NCBI RefSeq assembly: GCF_036178145.1
Contig: NZ_CP108067.1
Coordinates: forward strand, 8,509,001 to 8,573,000
Reading direction: 5' to 3'
From: Streptomyces sp. NBC_00273
GTDB taxonomy: Bacteria; Actinomycetota; Actinomycetes; Streptomycetales; Streptomycetaceae
DNA: 64,000 nucleotides
Position numbers and translations under genes: made by a program. Below the pieces are notes generated by a model that was given only the letters and a program-made list of their open reading frames with translations, searched no databases and was not told the DNA's origin. Shown in pieces: positions 8,190-15,743 of this stretch. Positions within the stretch are counted from its first letter, which is position 1. Every line of letters begins with the position of its first letter.

Positions 8190-8897
8190 TCAATGCTCCT
8201 GCTGCTTCGCCGTCCCGGCGTTGTGCTCGTGCACCTGGGCGGCGATGACGGCGGCCTGGACCCGCCGCTCGACTCCGAGCTTGCCCAGCAGCCGTGAGAT
8301 GTGGTTCTTGACCGTCTTTTCGGACAGGTAGAGCTGCTTGGCGATCTGCCGGTTGGTGAGGCCGTCGCCGATGAGTTCGAGGACGGCCCGCTCCCGTTCG
8401 GACAGGGCCGCCAAGCGGGCGTCCTCCGGTGGCTTCGCCGCTTCCGGGTCGCGCAGGGAGTGCATCAGACGGGCGGTGGTCGCGGGATCCAGCATGGACT
8501 GGCCCGTGGCCACCGTGCGTACGGCCGAGACCAGATCGGAGCCCTTGATCTGCTTCAGCACGTAGCCGGCGGCACCCGCCATGATCGCGTCCAGCAGGGC
8601 GTCCTCGTCGTCGAACGAGGTCAGCATCAGACAGGCCAGGCCCGGCATGCGCGAGCGGAGCTCGCGGCAGACGGTGATGCCGTCGCCGTCGGGCAGCCGG
8701 ACGTCGAGTACGGCGACGTCCGGACGGAGCGCCGGCCCGCGGGCCAGTGCCTGCTCGGCGGTGCCGGCTTCGCCCACGACGGTGATGTCCGGCTCCGCGT
8801 CCAGGAGGTCTCGCAGCCCGCGCCGGACCACCTCGTGGTCGTCGAGGAGGAACACCTTGACCGGCGCCCCTGCGGAGGCGTTCGGATCATCGGACAT
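8190..8897 (-). CDS. devR: NarL/DevR-type response regulator
   Basis: This 235-residue regulator has a receiver domain at about residues 13-130 with phospho-acceptor Asp65 ([13 protein letters not shown]), the acidic pair LLDDHE at 17-22 and the conserved Lys in [10 protein letters not shown] LuxR-type helix-turn-helix lies at about 163-222 ([22 protein letters not shown]). Start ATG 8897 ([10 protein letters not shown]) is preferred to an upstream in-frame start because the homology begins just after it. It is the natural partner of the kinase at 6453-8183, although the genes are convergent rather than in one operon. By homology it should bind palindromes in the stress-gene promoters. Confidence 0.92.
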   Translation of the reverse strand: MSDDPNASAGAPVKVFLLDDHEVVRRGLRDLLDAEPDITVVGEAGTAEQALARGPALRPDVAVLDVRLPDGDGITVCRELRSRMPGLACLMLTSFDDEDALLDAIMAGAAGYVLKQIKGSDLVSAVRTVATGQSMLDPATTARLMHSLRDPEAAKPPEDARLAALSERERAVLELIGDGLTNRQIAKQLYLSEKTVKNHISRLLGKLGVERRVQAAVIAAQVHEHNAGTAKQQEH

Positions 8898-8982
8898 GAT
8901 CGCCCCTGGTTCGGTCCGTTCCGTGCGGTTCCATCGAAATTGTCTCAGCACGGCGCGCGACGCACCTCGTGGCCGGCAGCAC

Positions 8983-9006
8983 GGCGGGCTAGCGACGCTA
9001 GCCGCC
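8983..9006. terminator. hairpin terminator after the CBS gene
   Basis: GGCGGGCTAGC and GCTAGCCGCC pair around a GAC loop, giving a 10-bp stem with one bulged base. The hairpin lies directly after the stop codon of the CBS gene at 9007-9654. There is no T-tract, which is common for Streptomyces terminators. It would separate that transcript from the regulator gene, whose start lies 85 bp further on. Confidence 0.6.
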
Positions 9007-9654
9007 CTAGGCGGCGACGGTGCTCTCCTTGCCGTCCAGCTCCATCCGGACGTCCACGACGCCCTCGACCGCGCGGATCGCCCGCGCGAGTAGGGGGACC
9101 AGGGCCCGGTCCCGCAGTGGGCCGCGCAACGTGACCACGCCGTCCAGTACGGCGAATTCCAAGGTCATCCCGGGCGCCAGGTCGGCAAGCACGCTCCGGC
9201 GGACCTCCTCCTCCAGCTCCTCGTCGGGCCGCAGGAACACCTTGAGGAGGTCGCTGCGACTGACGACACCCTCCAGCATGCCGAGCGCGTTCACCACGGG
9301 CAGGCGCTTGACGTGCTTGCGGGCCATGATCCGGGCGGCTTCGGCGACGGGCGCGTCGGGGTGCACGGTGATCGCCGGACTCGTCATGAGCTCCTCGGCC
9401 AGCACCGCGCCTGCCTTCGAAGCCTCCTCCAACTGCTCGGGCAGCGCGGGTTCCGTACGCCGGAACTCCTCCTTCGGCAGCAGGTCCGCCTCGGAGACCA
9501 CGCCGACGACGCGGCCCTCGCCCTCCAGGACGGGGACCGCGCTGACCTTCCACTGGTGCATCAGCTCGACGATCTCCTTGTACAAGGCCTCGCGGCCGAT
9601 GGCGACGGCGGTGTGCGTCATGACGTCACTGACGGTGTAGCGGGATGCGGGCAT
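9007..9654 (-). CDS. CBS-pair protein with BON-like tail
   Basis: This 215-residue protein is the third CBS-domain paralogue in the window. CBS1 is at about residues 8-62 ([20 protein letters not shown]), CBS2 at about 85-142 ([23 protein letters not shown]), and a BON-like region ([12 protein letters not shown]) at about 150-208. Start ATG 9654 follows AAGGAG. It lies 34 bp downstream of the cyclic-nucleotide-binding protein gene in the same direction, so the two are probably co-transcribed from the promoter region at 10154-10473. The role is probably nucleotide-level sensing within the dormancy island. Confidence 0.88.
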   Translation of the reverse strand: MPASRYTVSDVMTHTAVAIGREALYKEIVELMHQWKVSAVPVLEGEGRVVGVVSEADLLPKEEFRRTEPALPEQLEEASKAGAVLAEELMTSPAITVHPDAPVAEAARIMARKHVKRLPVVNALGMLEGVVSRSDLLKVFLRPDEELEEEVRRSVLADLAPGMTLEFAVLDGVVTLRGPLRDRALVPLLARAIRAVEGVVDVRMELDGKESTVAA

Positions 9655-9688
9655 GACCGGCTCCTTCGCCGTGCGGACGATCGGACGA

Positions 9689-10153
9689 TCAGAGGAAGCT
9701 GCCGCTGCCGTACGGCGCGTACAGGTCGAGGAGGCGCACGCGGGCGGCCTGTAGCCGGTGGGCGAGGACCTGCCCGACCCAGTGGCCGAGGGCGGATCCG
9801 AAGGCGGTGTCGGCGTCCATCAGCATCCGCACGCGCGCCGCGTCGAACTCGTACGTGCGGACGGGCGTCATCGCCTCGGCGCCCAGGCGCCAGGAGTACG
9901 GCTTGAAGAGCCACGAGCAGCCGACCAGCTGACCGGTGCCGAGGCTCTCTATGACGGCGGCGCGCCGCCCGGGCACGTGGACGTCCAAGGTCACGGTGCC
10001 CGACCGGACGATCCAGAACCGATCGGCGCGGCCGCCCTCGCGGAAGATGCGCGTCCCCTCGGCGAAGTTGACCTCTCGGGCCAGTTCCATCAGACGGGAA
10101 CGGCAGTCGGCGGGCAGCGCCTCGGAGATGCGGGTGGGTGACGGGGTGCTCAT
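9689..10153 (-). CDS. cyclic nucleotide-binding domain protein
   Basis: This 154-residue protein is almost entirely one CRP/FNR-type cNMP-binding domain (about residues 10-125). It contains EGTRIFREGGRADRFWIVRSG and the phosphate-loop-like GQLVGCSWLF. No DNA-binding helix-turn-helix follows; the last 30 residues are a short helical tail. It is therefore a stand-alone sensor, not a CRP regulator. Such proteins occur beside Usp and CBS genes in mycobacterial DosR-type clusters. Start ATG 10153 follows AGGAGG. The canonical PRAA-type Arg motif is not clear, so cAMP binding is unproven. Confidence 0.85.
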   Translation of the reverse strand: MSTPSPTRISEALPADCRSRLMELAREVNFAEGTRIFREGGRADRFWIVRSGTVTLDVHVPGRRAAVIESLGTGQLVGCSWLFKPYSWRLGAEAMTPVRTYEFDAARVRMLMDADTAFGSALGHWVGQVLAHRLQAARVRLLDLYAPYGSGSFL

Positions 10154-10473
10154 GAGCGGCCTCCTGTTCGAGTCCGTCTCCAGTCTTGGTGGTTCCGCCG
10201 GTCGGGGGCATGGGCCCTGTGGTCCCGGCTGTGGGCCGACCGGCCCATGCCGGGGCCCGGTGCAGCCGGAGATCCTGGCAGCAGACGGCCGGCTCGAGGC
10301 CGTCGTCCGGCGGATCCTCGCGGAACGGTTCGCCAGGTGCGAGACCGACGACGAGGAGTACGGCCGGCGGCCCGCGGTGCTGCGCAGCCGGGCCCCCGGG
10401 CCCACGCCCCTTCGAGAAGCCAACAGCGGGCCAGGGCCCTGGCATCCCGCCCGCTCGACCAAGGACGCCCACG
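10154..10473. promoter_or_regulatory. divergent promoter region with several GGGCC/GGCCC palindromes
   Basis: This 320-bp gap separates the leftward cNMP/CBS genes from the rightward flavin-fold gene. It holds GGGCCCTGTGGTCCC (10212-10226), which is the same form as the element at 4403. It also holds the perfect 6-2-6 palindrome GGGCCGACCGGCCC (10233-10246) and the perfect palindrome GCCAGGGCCCTGGC (10430-10443). The middle part (about 10260-10420) reads as an open frame with acidic and arginine-rich residues but has no convincing start or ribosome site. I do not call a gene in it. Confidence 0.5.
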
Positions 10474-10944
10474 ATGAAGAGCGACCCGGCCGGCACGACC
10501 ACCGGCCCGACTGCCGTCAGCACGCCGGGACGGCAGATGGAAGAGCTCCGCGCCGACGAGGCCCTGCACCTGCTGGGCACGGTCGCACTGGGCCGGCTCG
10601 TGTTCACCCGGCACGCGCTGCCCGCCGTACGGCCGGTCAACCACCTTCTCGATGCCGGCGACATCATCATCCGCGTGTCGGACGGATCGACGCTGGCGGC
10701 CCTGCTCGCGGCCCAGGAAGGAGCGGGCGTGGTCGTCGCCTACGAAGCCGATGCCATTGACCAGGGCGCGCACCTGGGGTGGAGCGTGGTGGCCACCGGC
10801 TACGCCACCGCCGTCACCGCTCCCGGCGAAATCGAGCGCTACGCGCACCTCCTGCGGCCTTGGGTCGAGGGCACCGCATCGGGCACCATCCGGATCAGGC
10901 CCGACCTGGTCACCGGCTTCCGTCTGCTGGAGAGCAACACGTAG
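10474..10944 (+). CDS. pyridoxamine 5'-phosphate oxidase-fold flavin protein
   Basis: This 156-residue protein has the split-barrel fold used by PNPOx-like, F420- or FMN-binding oxidoreductases. It has LLGTVALGRLVFTRHALPAVRPVNHLLD near residues 30-57 and RIRPDLVTGFRL near the C-terminus, which match the family of small pyridoxamine-oxidase-related proteins found in DosR-like clusters. Start ATG 10474 follows AAGGA; a longer open frame upstream is not needed for the fold. The cofactor (FMN, F420 or haem) cannot be decided. It is divergent from the cNMP-binding gene and probably shares its regulation. Confidence 0.85.
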   Translation: MKSDPAGTTTGPTAVSTPGRQMEELRADEALHLLGTVALGRLVFTRHALPAVRPVNHLLDAGDIIIRVSDGSTLAALLAAQEGAGVVVAYEADAIDQGAHLGWSVVATGYATAVTAPGEIERYAHLLRPWVEGTASGTIRIRPDLVTGFRLLESNT

Positions 10945-11000
10945 CGGTCGGCCCGCTCGCGCGCTTCACCTCCCCGCAGCCCTCCGCCCGGCACGATGGT

Positions 11001-11013
11001 GGGCCACAGGCCC
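11001..11013. promoter_or_regulatory. GGGCC-ACA-GGCCC palindrome before the SulP gene
   Basis: A perfect 5-3-5 inverted repeat lies 22 bp upstream of the SulP start. It resembles the half-sites in the other dormancy-gene promoters but has a shorter spacing, so assignment to the same regulator is weak. Confidence 0.35.
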
Positions 11014-11034
11014 GCACGGAGTCCCGGAGGTGCC

Positions 11035-12738
11035 ATGCCCCAGCACGGACGGATCGCGGCCATCCCGCCCGCCTTCCGTGGCTACGGGCGGAAGTGGCTA
11101 CGGGGCGACGTCCTGGCCGGGATCACGGTCGCCGCCTACCTGGTTCCCCAGGTCATGGCGTACGCGGGTGTGGCAGGTCTGCCCCCGGTCGTCGGCCTGT
11201 GGGCCGTGCTGCCCGCCATGGCCCTCTACGCCCTGAGCGGCACCTCACGCCTGCTGTCCGTCGGACCGGAGTCGACCACCGCGCTCATGACCGCCGTGGC
11301 CGTCGGGCCGCTGGCAGCCGGCGACCCCGCACGTTACGCGGCGCTCGCGGCAGCCCTGGCACTCGTCGTCGGCCTGCTCTGCCTGGTCGCATGGGCCGTC
11401 CGGCTCGGCTTCCTGGCCGACCTCCTCTCGAGGCCCGTGCTCGTCGGCTACCTGGCCGGAGTCGCCTTCATCATGATCGTGGACCAGCTGCCCCGCCTCA
11501 CCGGGACCAGCGGTGGCGGGTCGGGGTTCTTCCCGCAGCTCTTCTCGTTCCTCCGCCACATCGGCGACCTGCACGGGCCCACGACGCTGATGGCCGCGGG
11601 CTGCCTGCTCCTGCTGTTCACCCTGCCCCTGCTACGGCGGCCCCTGCCCGGACCGCTCGTCGTGCTCGCCCTCACCACGGTGGTGGTGGCGGTCTTCGCG
11701 CTGGACGAGAACCAGGGGATCGACGTCATCGGCACGGTCCCGACCGGCCTGCCGGCATTCGCCCTGCCCCGGCCGGGTGACCTCGCCGACCTGGTGCTGC
11801 CGGCCCTCGGCGTCCTCCTGGTCGGCTACACCGACGTCGTCCTGACCGCACGCGCCTTCGCCCGGCACGACGACCCACGGCCCCTGGACCCCAACAGGGA
11901 GCTGCTGGCCCTCGGCACGGCGAACCTCGGCGCCGGATTCCTCCAGGGCTTCCCGGTCAGCAGCAGTGCCAGCCGCACCGCCCTCGCGGACTCCTCGGGA
12001 GCCCGTACCCAGGTGTACTCCCTCGTCGGCGCCGTCTGCGTGGCCGCCGTCCTCCTCTTCCTCGGCCCGCTGCTCAGCCACACCCCCGCCGCCGCCCTCG
12101 GGGCCATCGTCGTCTACGCCGCCGTACGCCTGGTCGAGGTGGGCGAGTTCCGCAGATTGGCCGCCTTCCGCCGCCGCGAGTTCCTGCTCGCGCTCGGCTG
12201 CGGTCTCGGCGTCCTCGCCTTCGGCATCCTGTACGGAGTGCTCCTCGCCGTGGCGCTGTCCGTCGCCGAACTGCTCACCAGGGTCGCCCGCCCCCACGAC
12301 GCGGTCGAGGGAATGGTGCCCGGCCTGGCCGGCATGCACGACATCGACGACTATCCGACCGCGCGCACCGTTCCCGGTCTCCTCATCTACCGCTACGACT
12401 CGCCGTTGTTCTTCGCCAACGCCGAGGACTTCCGCCGCCGGGCGCTGGCCTCGGTCGCCGCCCAGGACGACCCCGTCCACTGGTTCGTCCTGAACACCGA
12501 GGCCAACGTCGAGGTCGACATCACCGCCCTCGACGCCGTCGAGGCCCTGCGCTCGGAACTCGCCCGACGGGACATCGTGTTCGCACTCGCCCGCGTCAAG
12601 CAGGACCTGCGTCGCCCCCTCGACGCCTACGGTCTGACGTCCGCCGTCGGCCCGGAGCGCATCTTCCCCACGCTCCCCACGGCCGTCGCCGCCTACCGGG
12701 ACTGGCAACGCGCCACGGGCCGCGATCCGGCTCCCTGA
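11035..12738 (+). CDS. SulP-family anion transporter with STAS domain
   Basis: This 567-residue inner-membrane protein moves sulfate, bicarbonate or a similar anion. After a short cytoplasmic head come about 12 hydrophobic segments (residues 25-430), including AYLVPQVMAYAGVAGLPPVVGL and the SulP core SSSASRTALADSSGARTQ near residue 305-325. A C-terminal STAS domain follows at about 450-555 (VHWFVLNTEANVEVDITALDAVEAL). Start ATG 11035 follows GGAGGTGCC. Stand-alone SulP proteins near Usp genes are common in actinobacteria. The substrate here is inferred only by family. Confidence 0.92.
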   Translation: MPQHGRIAAIPPAFRGYGRKWLRGDVLAGITVAAYLVPQVMAYAGVAGLPPVVGLWAVLPAMALYALSGTSRLLSVGPESTTALMTAVAVGPLAAGDPARYAALAAALALVVGLLCLVAWAVRLGFLADLLSRPVLVGYLAGVAFIMIVDQLPRLTGTSGGGSGFFPQLFSFLRHIGDLHGPTTLMAAGCLLLLFTLPLLRRPLPGPLVVLALTTVVVAVFALDENQGIDVIGTVPTGLPAFALPRPGDLADLVLPALGVLLVGYTDVVLTARAFARHDDPRPLDPNRELLALGTANLGAGFLQGFPVSSSASRTALADSSGARTQVYSLVGAVCVAAVLLFLGPLLSHTPAAALGAIVVYAAVRLVEVGEFRRLAAFRRREFLLALGCGLGVLAFGILYGVLLAVALSVAELLTRVARPHDAVEGMVPGLAGMHDIDDYPTARTVPGLLIYRYDSPLFFANAEDFRRRALASVAAQDDPVHWFVLNTEANVEVDITALDAVEALRSELARRDIVFALARVKQDLRRPLDAYGLTSAVGPERIFPTLPTAVAAYRDWQRATGRDPAP

Positions 12739-12744
12739 CGGGGA

Positions 12745-13158
12745 TCAGCCGGTGGTGGGGGTCGCGACGAGTTCGACCTCGAAGCCGTCGTCGTTCTCCA
12801 GGTAGGCGGCGTAGTGCTGGGGGCCGCCGGCGTGCGGATGGCGGTCCGGGAACATCAGGTGCCAGCCGTGGCCGGTCGACTCCTCGGCCAGGCGCTCGAC
12901 CGCAGCCGCGTCCTCCACGTGGAAGGCCAGGTGGTTCAGTCCCGGCCGGCAGCGCTCGTGCCGGTCCGAGGTGAGGGCCGGGGACCGTTCGACGACCAGG
13001 TAGGTCGGCCCGAGCCGCCAGCTGCGGCCGTCGGCCCAGTGCTGGTAGGGCGTGTGGCCCAGGGCCTCCAGGAGCCAGCCGAGCGAGGCGATCGCGCGGT
13101 CGAGGTCGGGCACCCACAGTTCGACGTGGTGCAAGGTGCCGCGGGTCGGCCGGCTCAC
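12745..13158 (-). CDS. VOC (glyoxalase/bleomycin-resistance fold) protein
   Basis: This 137-residue protein has two βαβββ units of the vicinal-oxygen-chelate fold. Candidate metal ligands are the His in LHHVELWV near residue 9-10, the second-half NHLAFHVED near 72-80 and the Glu in GFEVELVA near 130. Length and motifs fit small dioxygenase or lyase-like VOC proteins, but no substrate can be named. The GTG start at 13158 overlaps the stop of the MepB-like gene (GTGA), so the two are coupled. It converges with the SulP gene, 6 bp apart. Confidence 0.85.
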   Translation of the reverse strand: MSRPTRGTLHHVELWVPDLDRAIASLGWLLEALGHTPYQHWADGRSWRLGPTYLVVERSPALTSDRHERCRPGLNHLAFHVEDAAAVERLAEESTGHGWHLMFPDRHPHAGGPQHYAAYLENDDGFEVELVATPTTG

Positions 13159-13718
13159 GCGTAGAGCTCCCGGGCCCGGGCGAGGTCGACGGGCCCGTCC
13201 TGGGGCAGGGCCAGGAAGTGGTCCAGCTGCCACTCCTGGGCGCTGCCGGCCTGACGGTTGGTGGTGGTCACCCAGGGCGGGTAGACGCGGAAGGCGCGCT
13301 TGCCGCCGGAGCCGTCCGTCGATACGACGCCCCGCCGGCGGAGCGCCTCCAAGGGGAGGACGAACTGGCCGAAGTGGTCACCGTCGCGCGTGCTGACGAC
13401 GAAGAGGTCCACCGGGTCCGCGGCGTCGAACGGTTGGATGGGACCGGCCGGGGAGCGCTTCCAGACGGTGACGAACTGGCCGACCTTCGTGGGGGTGGTC
13501 TTCGCCGCGCGGAACCGGACGGCGCGGCCGTCCAGGGTGAAGGAGTGGGCGGCGTAGGCGGCGCCCTCGGCCTCCGGGACCGGCAGCGAGCAGGTGAATC
13601 CGCAGGGGTCGTAGACGAGGGCCTTCGCCGCGAGGAGGTCCGGGTGGGCCGTGCCCGCGGCGGTGTCCGACCACGGCCGGGGGCGGGGAGGGGACGGGGG
13701 TTCGCGGTGCGTCGTCAT
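13155..13718 (-). CDS. MepB-family protein
   Basis: This 187-residue protein contains the hallmarks of the MepB family: YDPCGFTCSLPVPEAEGAAY, RFRAAKTTPTKVGQFVTVWKR and FGQFVLPLEAL. In Staphylococcus aureus mepB lies in the mepRAB multidrug efflux operon, but the biochemical role of MepB is unknown. Here there is no MATE pump or MarR regulator beside it. Instead it is coupled to a VOC protein. Proline-rich residues 7-15 look like a disordered leader. Confidence 0.85.
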   Translation of the reverse strand: MTTHREPPSPPRPRPWSDTAAGTAHPDLLAAKALVYDPCGFTCSLPVPEAEGAAYAAHSFTLDGRAVRFRAAKTTPTKVGQFVTVWKRSPAGPIQPFDAADPVDLFVVSTRDGDHFGQFVLPLEALRRRGVVSTDGSGGKRAFRVYPPWVTTTNRQAGSAQEWQLDHFLALPQDGPVDLARARELYA

Positions 13719-13830
13719 GCCTTCACCCTGTCACGGTCCGGCTCCGGGCCGCGGCCCGCGGCGTGCCGATGCGTCCCACCCGGTTCCCCGTGCAGCGGAG
13801 CGTGGGGGAGGCGGCCCCCCCCGCGTGCAG

Positions 13831-14223
13831 TCAGTCGAGGTCGATGTGGACGCTGGTGGACTTCACGCGGGCGACGGCCTGCACGCCGACCGCGAGTCCG
13901 AGCTCCTCGACCGCCTCGCGGGTCAGCAAGGAGACCACGCGGTGCGGGCCGGCCTGGATCTCGACCTGGGCGGCCACCTCGCCGAGCGTCACCGCCGTCA
14001 CGATCCCGGGCAGTGCGTTGCGCGCCGAGGTGGCGGACTCGCCGTCGCCCTCGGTCGCCTCCTGGGCGAGCGCCACGCAGAAGGCGGCCAGATGCACGCC
14101 TTCGACCATCCGCTTGTTGCCGTCCCGCAGGGTCGGGAAGCGGCCCGCGTCCGCCCAGCGGCGGGCGGTGTCGGTGCTGACGCGGAGGAGTTGGGCGGCC
14201 TCGCCGATCGTGTAGAGCTGCAC
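13831..14223 (-). CDS. MerR-like HTH / TOBE (Mop) molybdate-binding protein
   Basis: This 130-residue protein combines an N-terminal excisionase/MerR-type helix-turn-helix (residues 1-45, YTIGEAAQLLRVSTDTARRWADAG) with a single TOBE/Mop domain (about 65-130, ARNALPGIVTAVTLGEVAAQVEI). TOBE domains of this type bind molybdate or tungstate. Related actinobacterial proteins often precede modABC transport genes and act as molybdate-responsive regulators. No mod genes are in the window, so it is an orphan here. It follows the degraded lysA remnant in the same direction. Confidence 0.85.
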   Translation of the reverse strand: MQLYTIGEAAQLLRVSTDTARRWADAGRFPTLRDGNKRMVEGVHLAAFCVALAQEATEGDGESATSARNALPGIVTAVTLGEVAAQVEIQAGPHRVVSLLTREAVEELGLAVGVQAVARVKSTSVHIDLD

Positions 14224-14242
14224 CCCGCAACTCTATGCCGCC

Positions 14243-14658
14243 GACGCCCCGGACTTGACCTCGTGCCCGACGTCCCGCAGCCGCGATCACCGGCGGGCGG
14301 CCCACGAGGTTGTCGGCCGCGGCCGTGGCCAGCTGGTCCGCGCCCGCCACCGGAACCCCGGGCAGATCGCCAGGCCCGCCGTCGGCGGGCAGCGGAAACG
14401 TCCGCCGCCGGGATGCCGCCCGCCCCACAGCGCCGGCCCACGACCGTGGCCGTACGGGAACCGGCCGCCGAGCGGCGGCCGATGAGCCGGGGCGCGTAGC
14501 GGACCCCGTACGGCGCGGGCCGCGGGTTGACGCCCGTCCCGACGTCCACGGCCACGGACACCCGCTCCCCGGAGTGCTCGACGGCCAGCACCCGGTACAG
14601 GACCAGCCCGGCCGGGCCCACAACCGCCCGCCCCTGCTCGATGGGCCGGGCGGCGGGG
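14243..14658 (-). pseudogene. lysA: C-terminal remnant of diaminopimelate decarboxylase, frameshifted
   Basis: Translation on the minus strand gives EQGRAVVGPAGLVLYRVL and then VNPRPAPYGVRY, matching the C-terminal barrel of LysA (normally EPGRSIVGPAG-TLYRVL and DNPRPALYGARY). About 60 residues later the similarity continues in another frame with LPADGGPGDLPGVPVAGA and RPPVIAAAGRRAR, matching LysA LPADxRPGDLLAVPVTGAY and PRPPVVAVRDG. The conserved GGMSD before NPRP, the CES motif, and the whole N-terminal TIM-barrel with the PLP lysine are missing. This is a truncated, frameshifted relic, not a working enzyme. The functional lysA must be elsewhere. Confidence 0.75.
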
Positions 14659-14811
14659 CCCGGACAGCCCGGCCTCCACGGCCCCGTCCCGCCCCCCCGA
14701 CGGGCCCCTGACGGCCGCGGACCCGGTCCGTACGCATCGCTGACGGCCGCCGCCCGCCGCCCCGGATCGGTAGGCTGGAGCCGCCGGGCGCCTGAGACGG
14801 GGAGGTACGGG

Positions 14812-15717
14812 ATGGGGACCACCGTGACCGGACCGCGCCCCGGCGCCGACCCGGGGCTGTACGGTCCGTCGTCCGTTACCTGGCAGTGCCACGGCGACCC
14901 GATGATGTGGATCGCCGGACTCCGGGCGCTCTACCTCCAGGCGCTCCACCCGCGCGCCGTCCGCGGGGTCATGGAGAACTCCGACTTCCGGTCGGACGCC
15001 TGGGGACGGCTGCTGCGCACCGCCGACTTCGTCGGCACCCTCACCTACGGCACCACCGAGGCCGCCGAACGCGCCGGCCTCCGCGTCCGCACCATCCACC
15101 GCAAACTGTCCGCCACCGATCCGGACACCGGCGAACGCTTCCCCGTCGACGACCCCGAGCTGCTGCTGTGGATCCACTGCGCGCAGATCGACAGCTTCCT
15201 GCACGTCCTGCGCCGCTCCGGCGTCCCCCTCACCCCCGCCCAGGCCGACCGCTACGTCGACGAGAACCGGGTGAGCGCCCGCCTCGTCGGACTCGACCCG
15301 GCCGGGGTGCCCGCCGACACCGCCGGGCTCGCCGCGTACTTCGAGCGGATCCGCCCCGAACTCGCCGCCGGCCCCGACGCCCTCGCCGTGGACGACTTCC
15401 TGCGCGGCCCGCCCGTCCCTCCCCTCCTCGTACGTGGCCGAAACCTGCTGTGGCCACCCGTCGCCGGCCTGGCGTACGGTTCCCTCCCGGGCTGGGCGCA
15501 CCAGCTGTACGGGCGGTCCGCACCGGCCCCGCGCAGCGTCACCCGGCGCATGCGCCTCACCGGGCGCGTACTGCGCAGCATTCCCGCAGGTCTACGCTGG
15601 CAGCTCCCTCCAGGTCACATCTTGAAAGCGATGCGCCGCATGGGCCCCGGGAGCCGCCCCTCGCCGTACACACTGCGTACATCAGCGGCCATACTGGACC
15701 GGCCGGGGAGGGCGTAG
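14812..15717 (+). CDS. MpaB/latex-clearing-protein family oxygenase-like protein (DUF2236)
   Basis: This 301-residue protein belongs to the DUF2236 family, which includes the rubber oxygenase Lcp (b-type haem) and the mycophenolic-acid oxygenase MpaB. The conserved blocks are MMWIAGLRALYLQALHPRAV (about residues 28-47), the segment SDAWGRLLRTADFVGTLTYG and LLLWIHCAQIDSF. The histidine in LHPRAV and the one in WIHCAQ are candidate haem-contact residues. Start ATG 14812 follows GGGGAGG. It lies 26 bp before the kinase gene in the same direction. Substrate unknown. Confidence 0.85.
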   Translation: MGTTVTGPRPGADPGLYGPSSVTWQCHGDPMMWIAGLRALYLQALHPRAVRGVMENSDFRSDAWGRLLRTADFVGTLTYGTTEAAERAGLRVRTIHRKLSATDPDTGERFPVDDPELLLWIHCAQIDSFLHVLRRSGVPLTPAQADRYVDENRVSARLVGLDPAGVPADTAGLAAYFERIRPELAAGPDALAVDDFLRGPPVPPLLVRGRNLLWPPVAGLAYGSLPGWAHQLYGRSAPAPRSVTRRMRLTGRVLRSIPAGLRWQLPPGHILKAMRRMGPGSRPSPYTLRTSAAILDRPGRA

Positions 15718-15743
15718 CACGAAATCGGGGGCGGCTTTAAGAC

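Noticed and set aside
10260..10760. A possible small gene starting GTG 10260
   Set aside because: The first 40 codons look protein-like (RLEAVVRRILAERFARC), but there is no ribosome site and the frame overlaps most of the PNPOx-fold gene.
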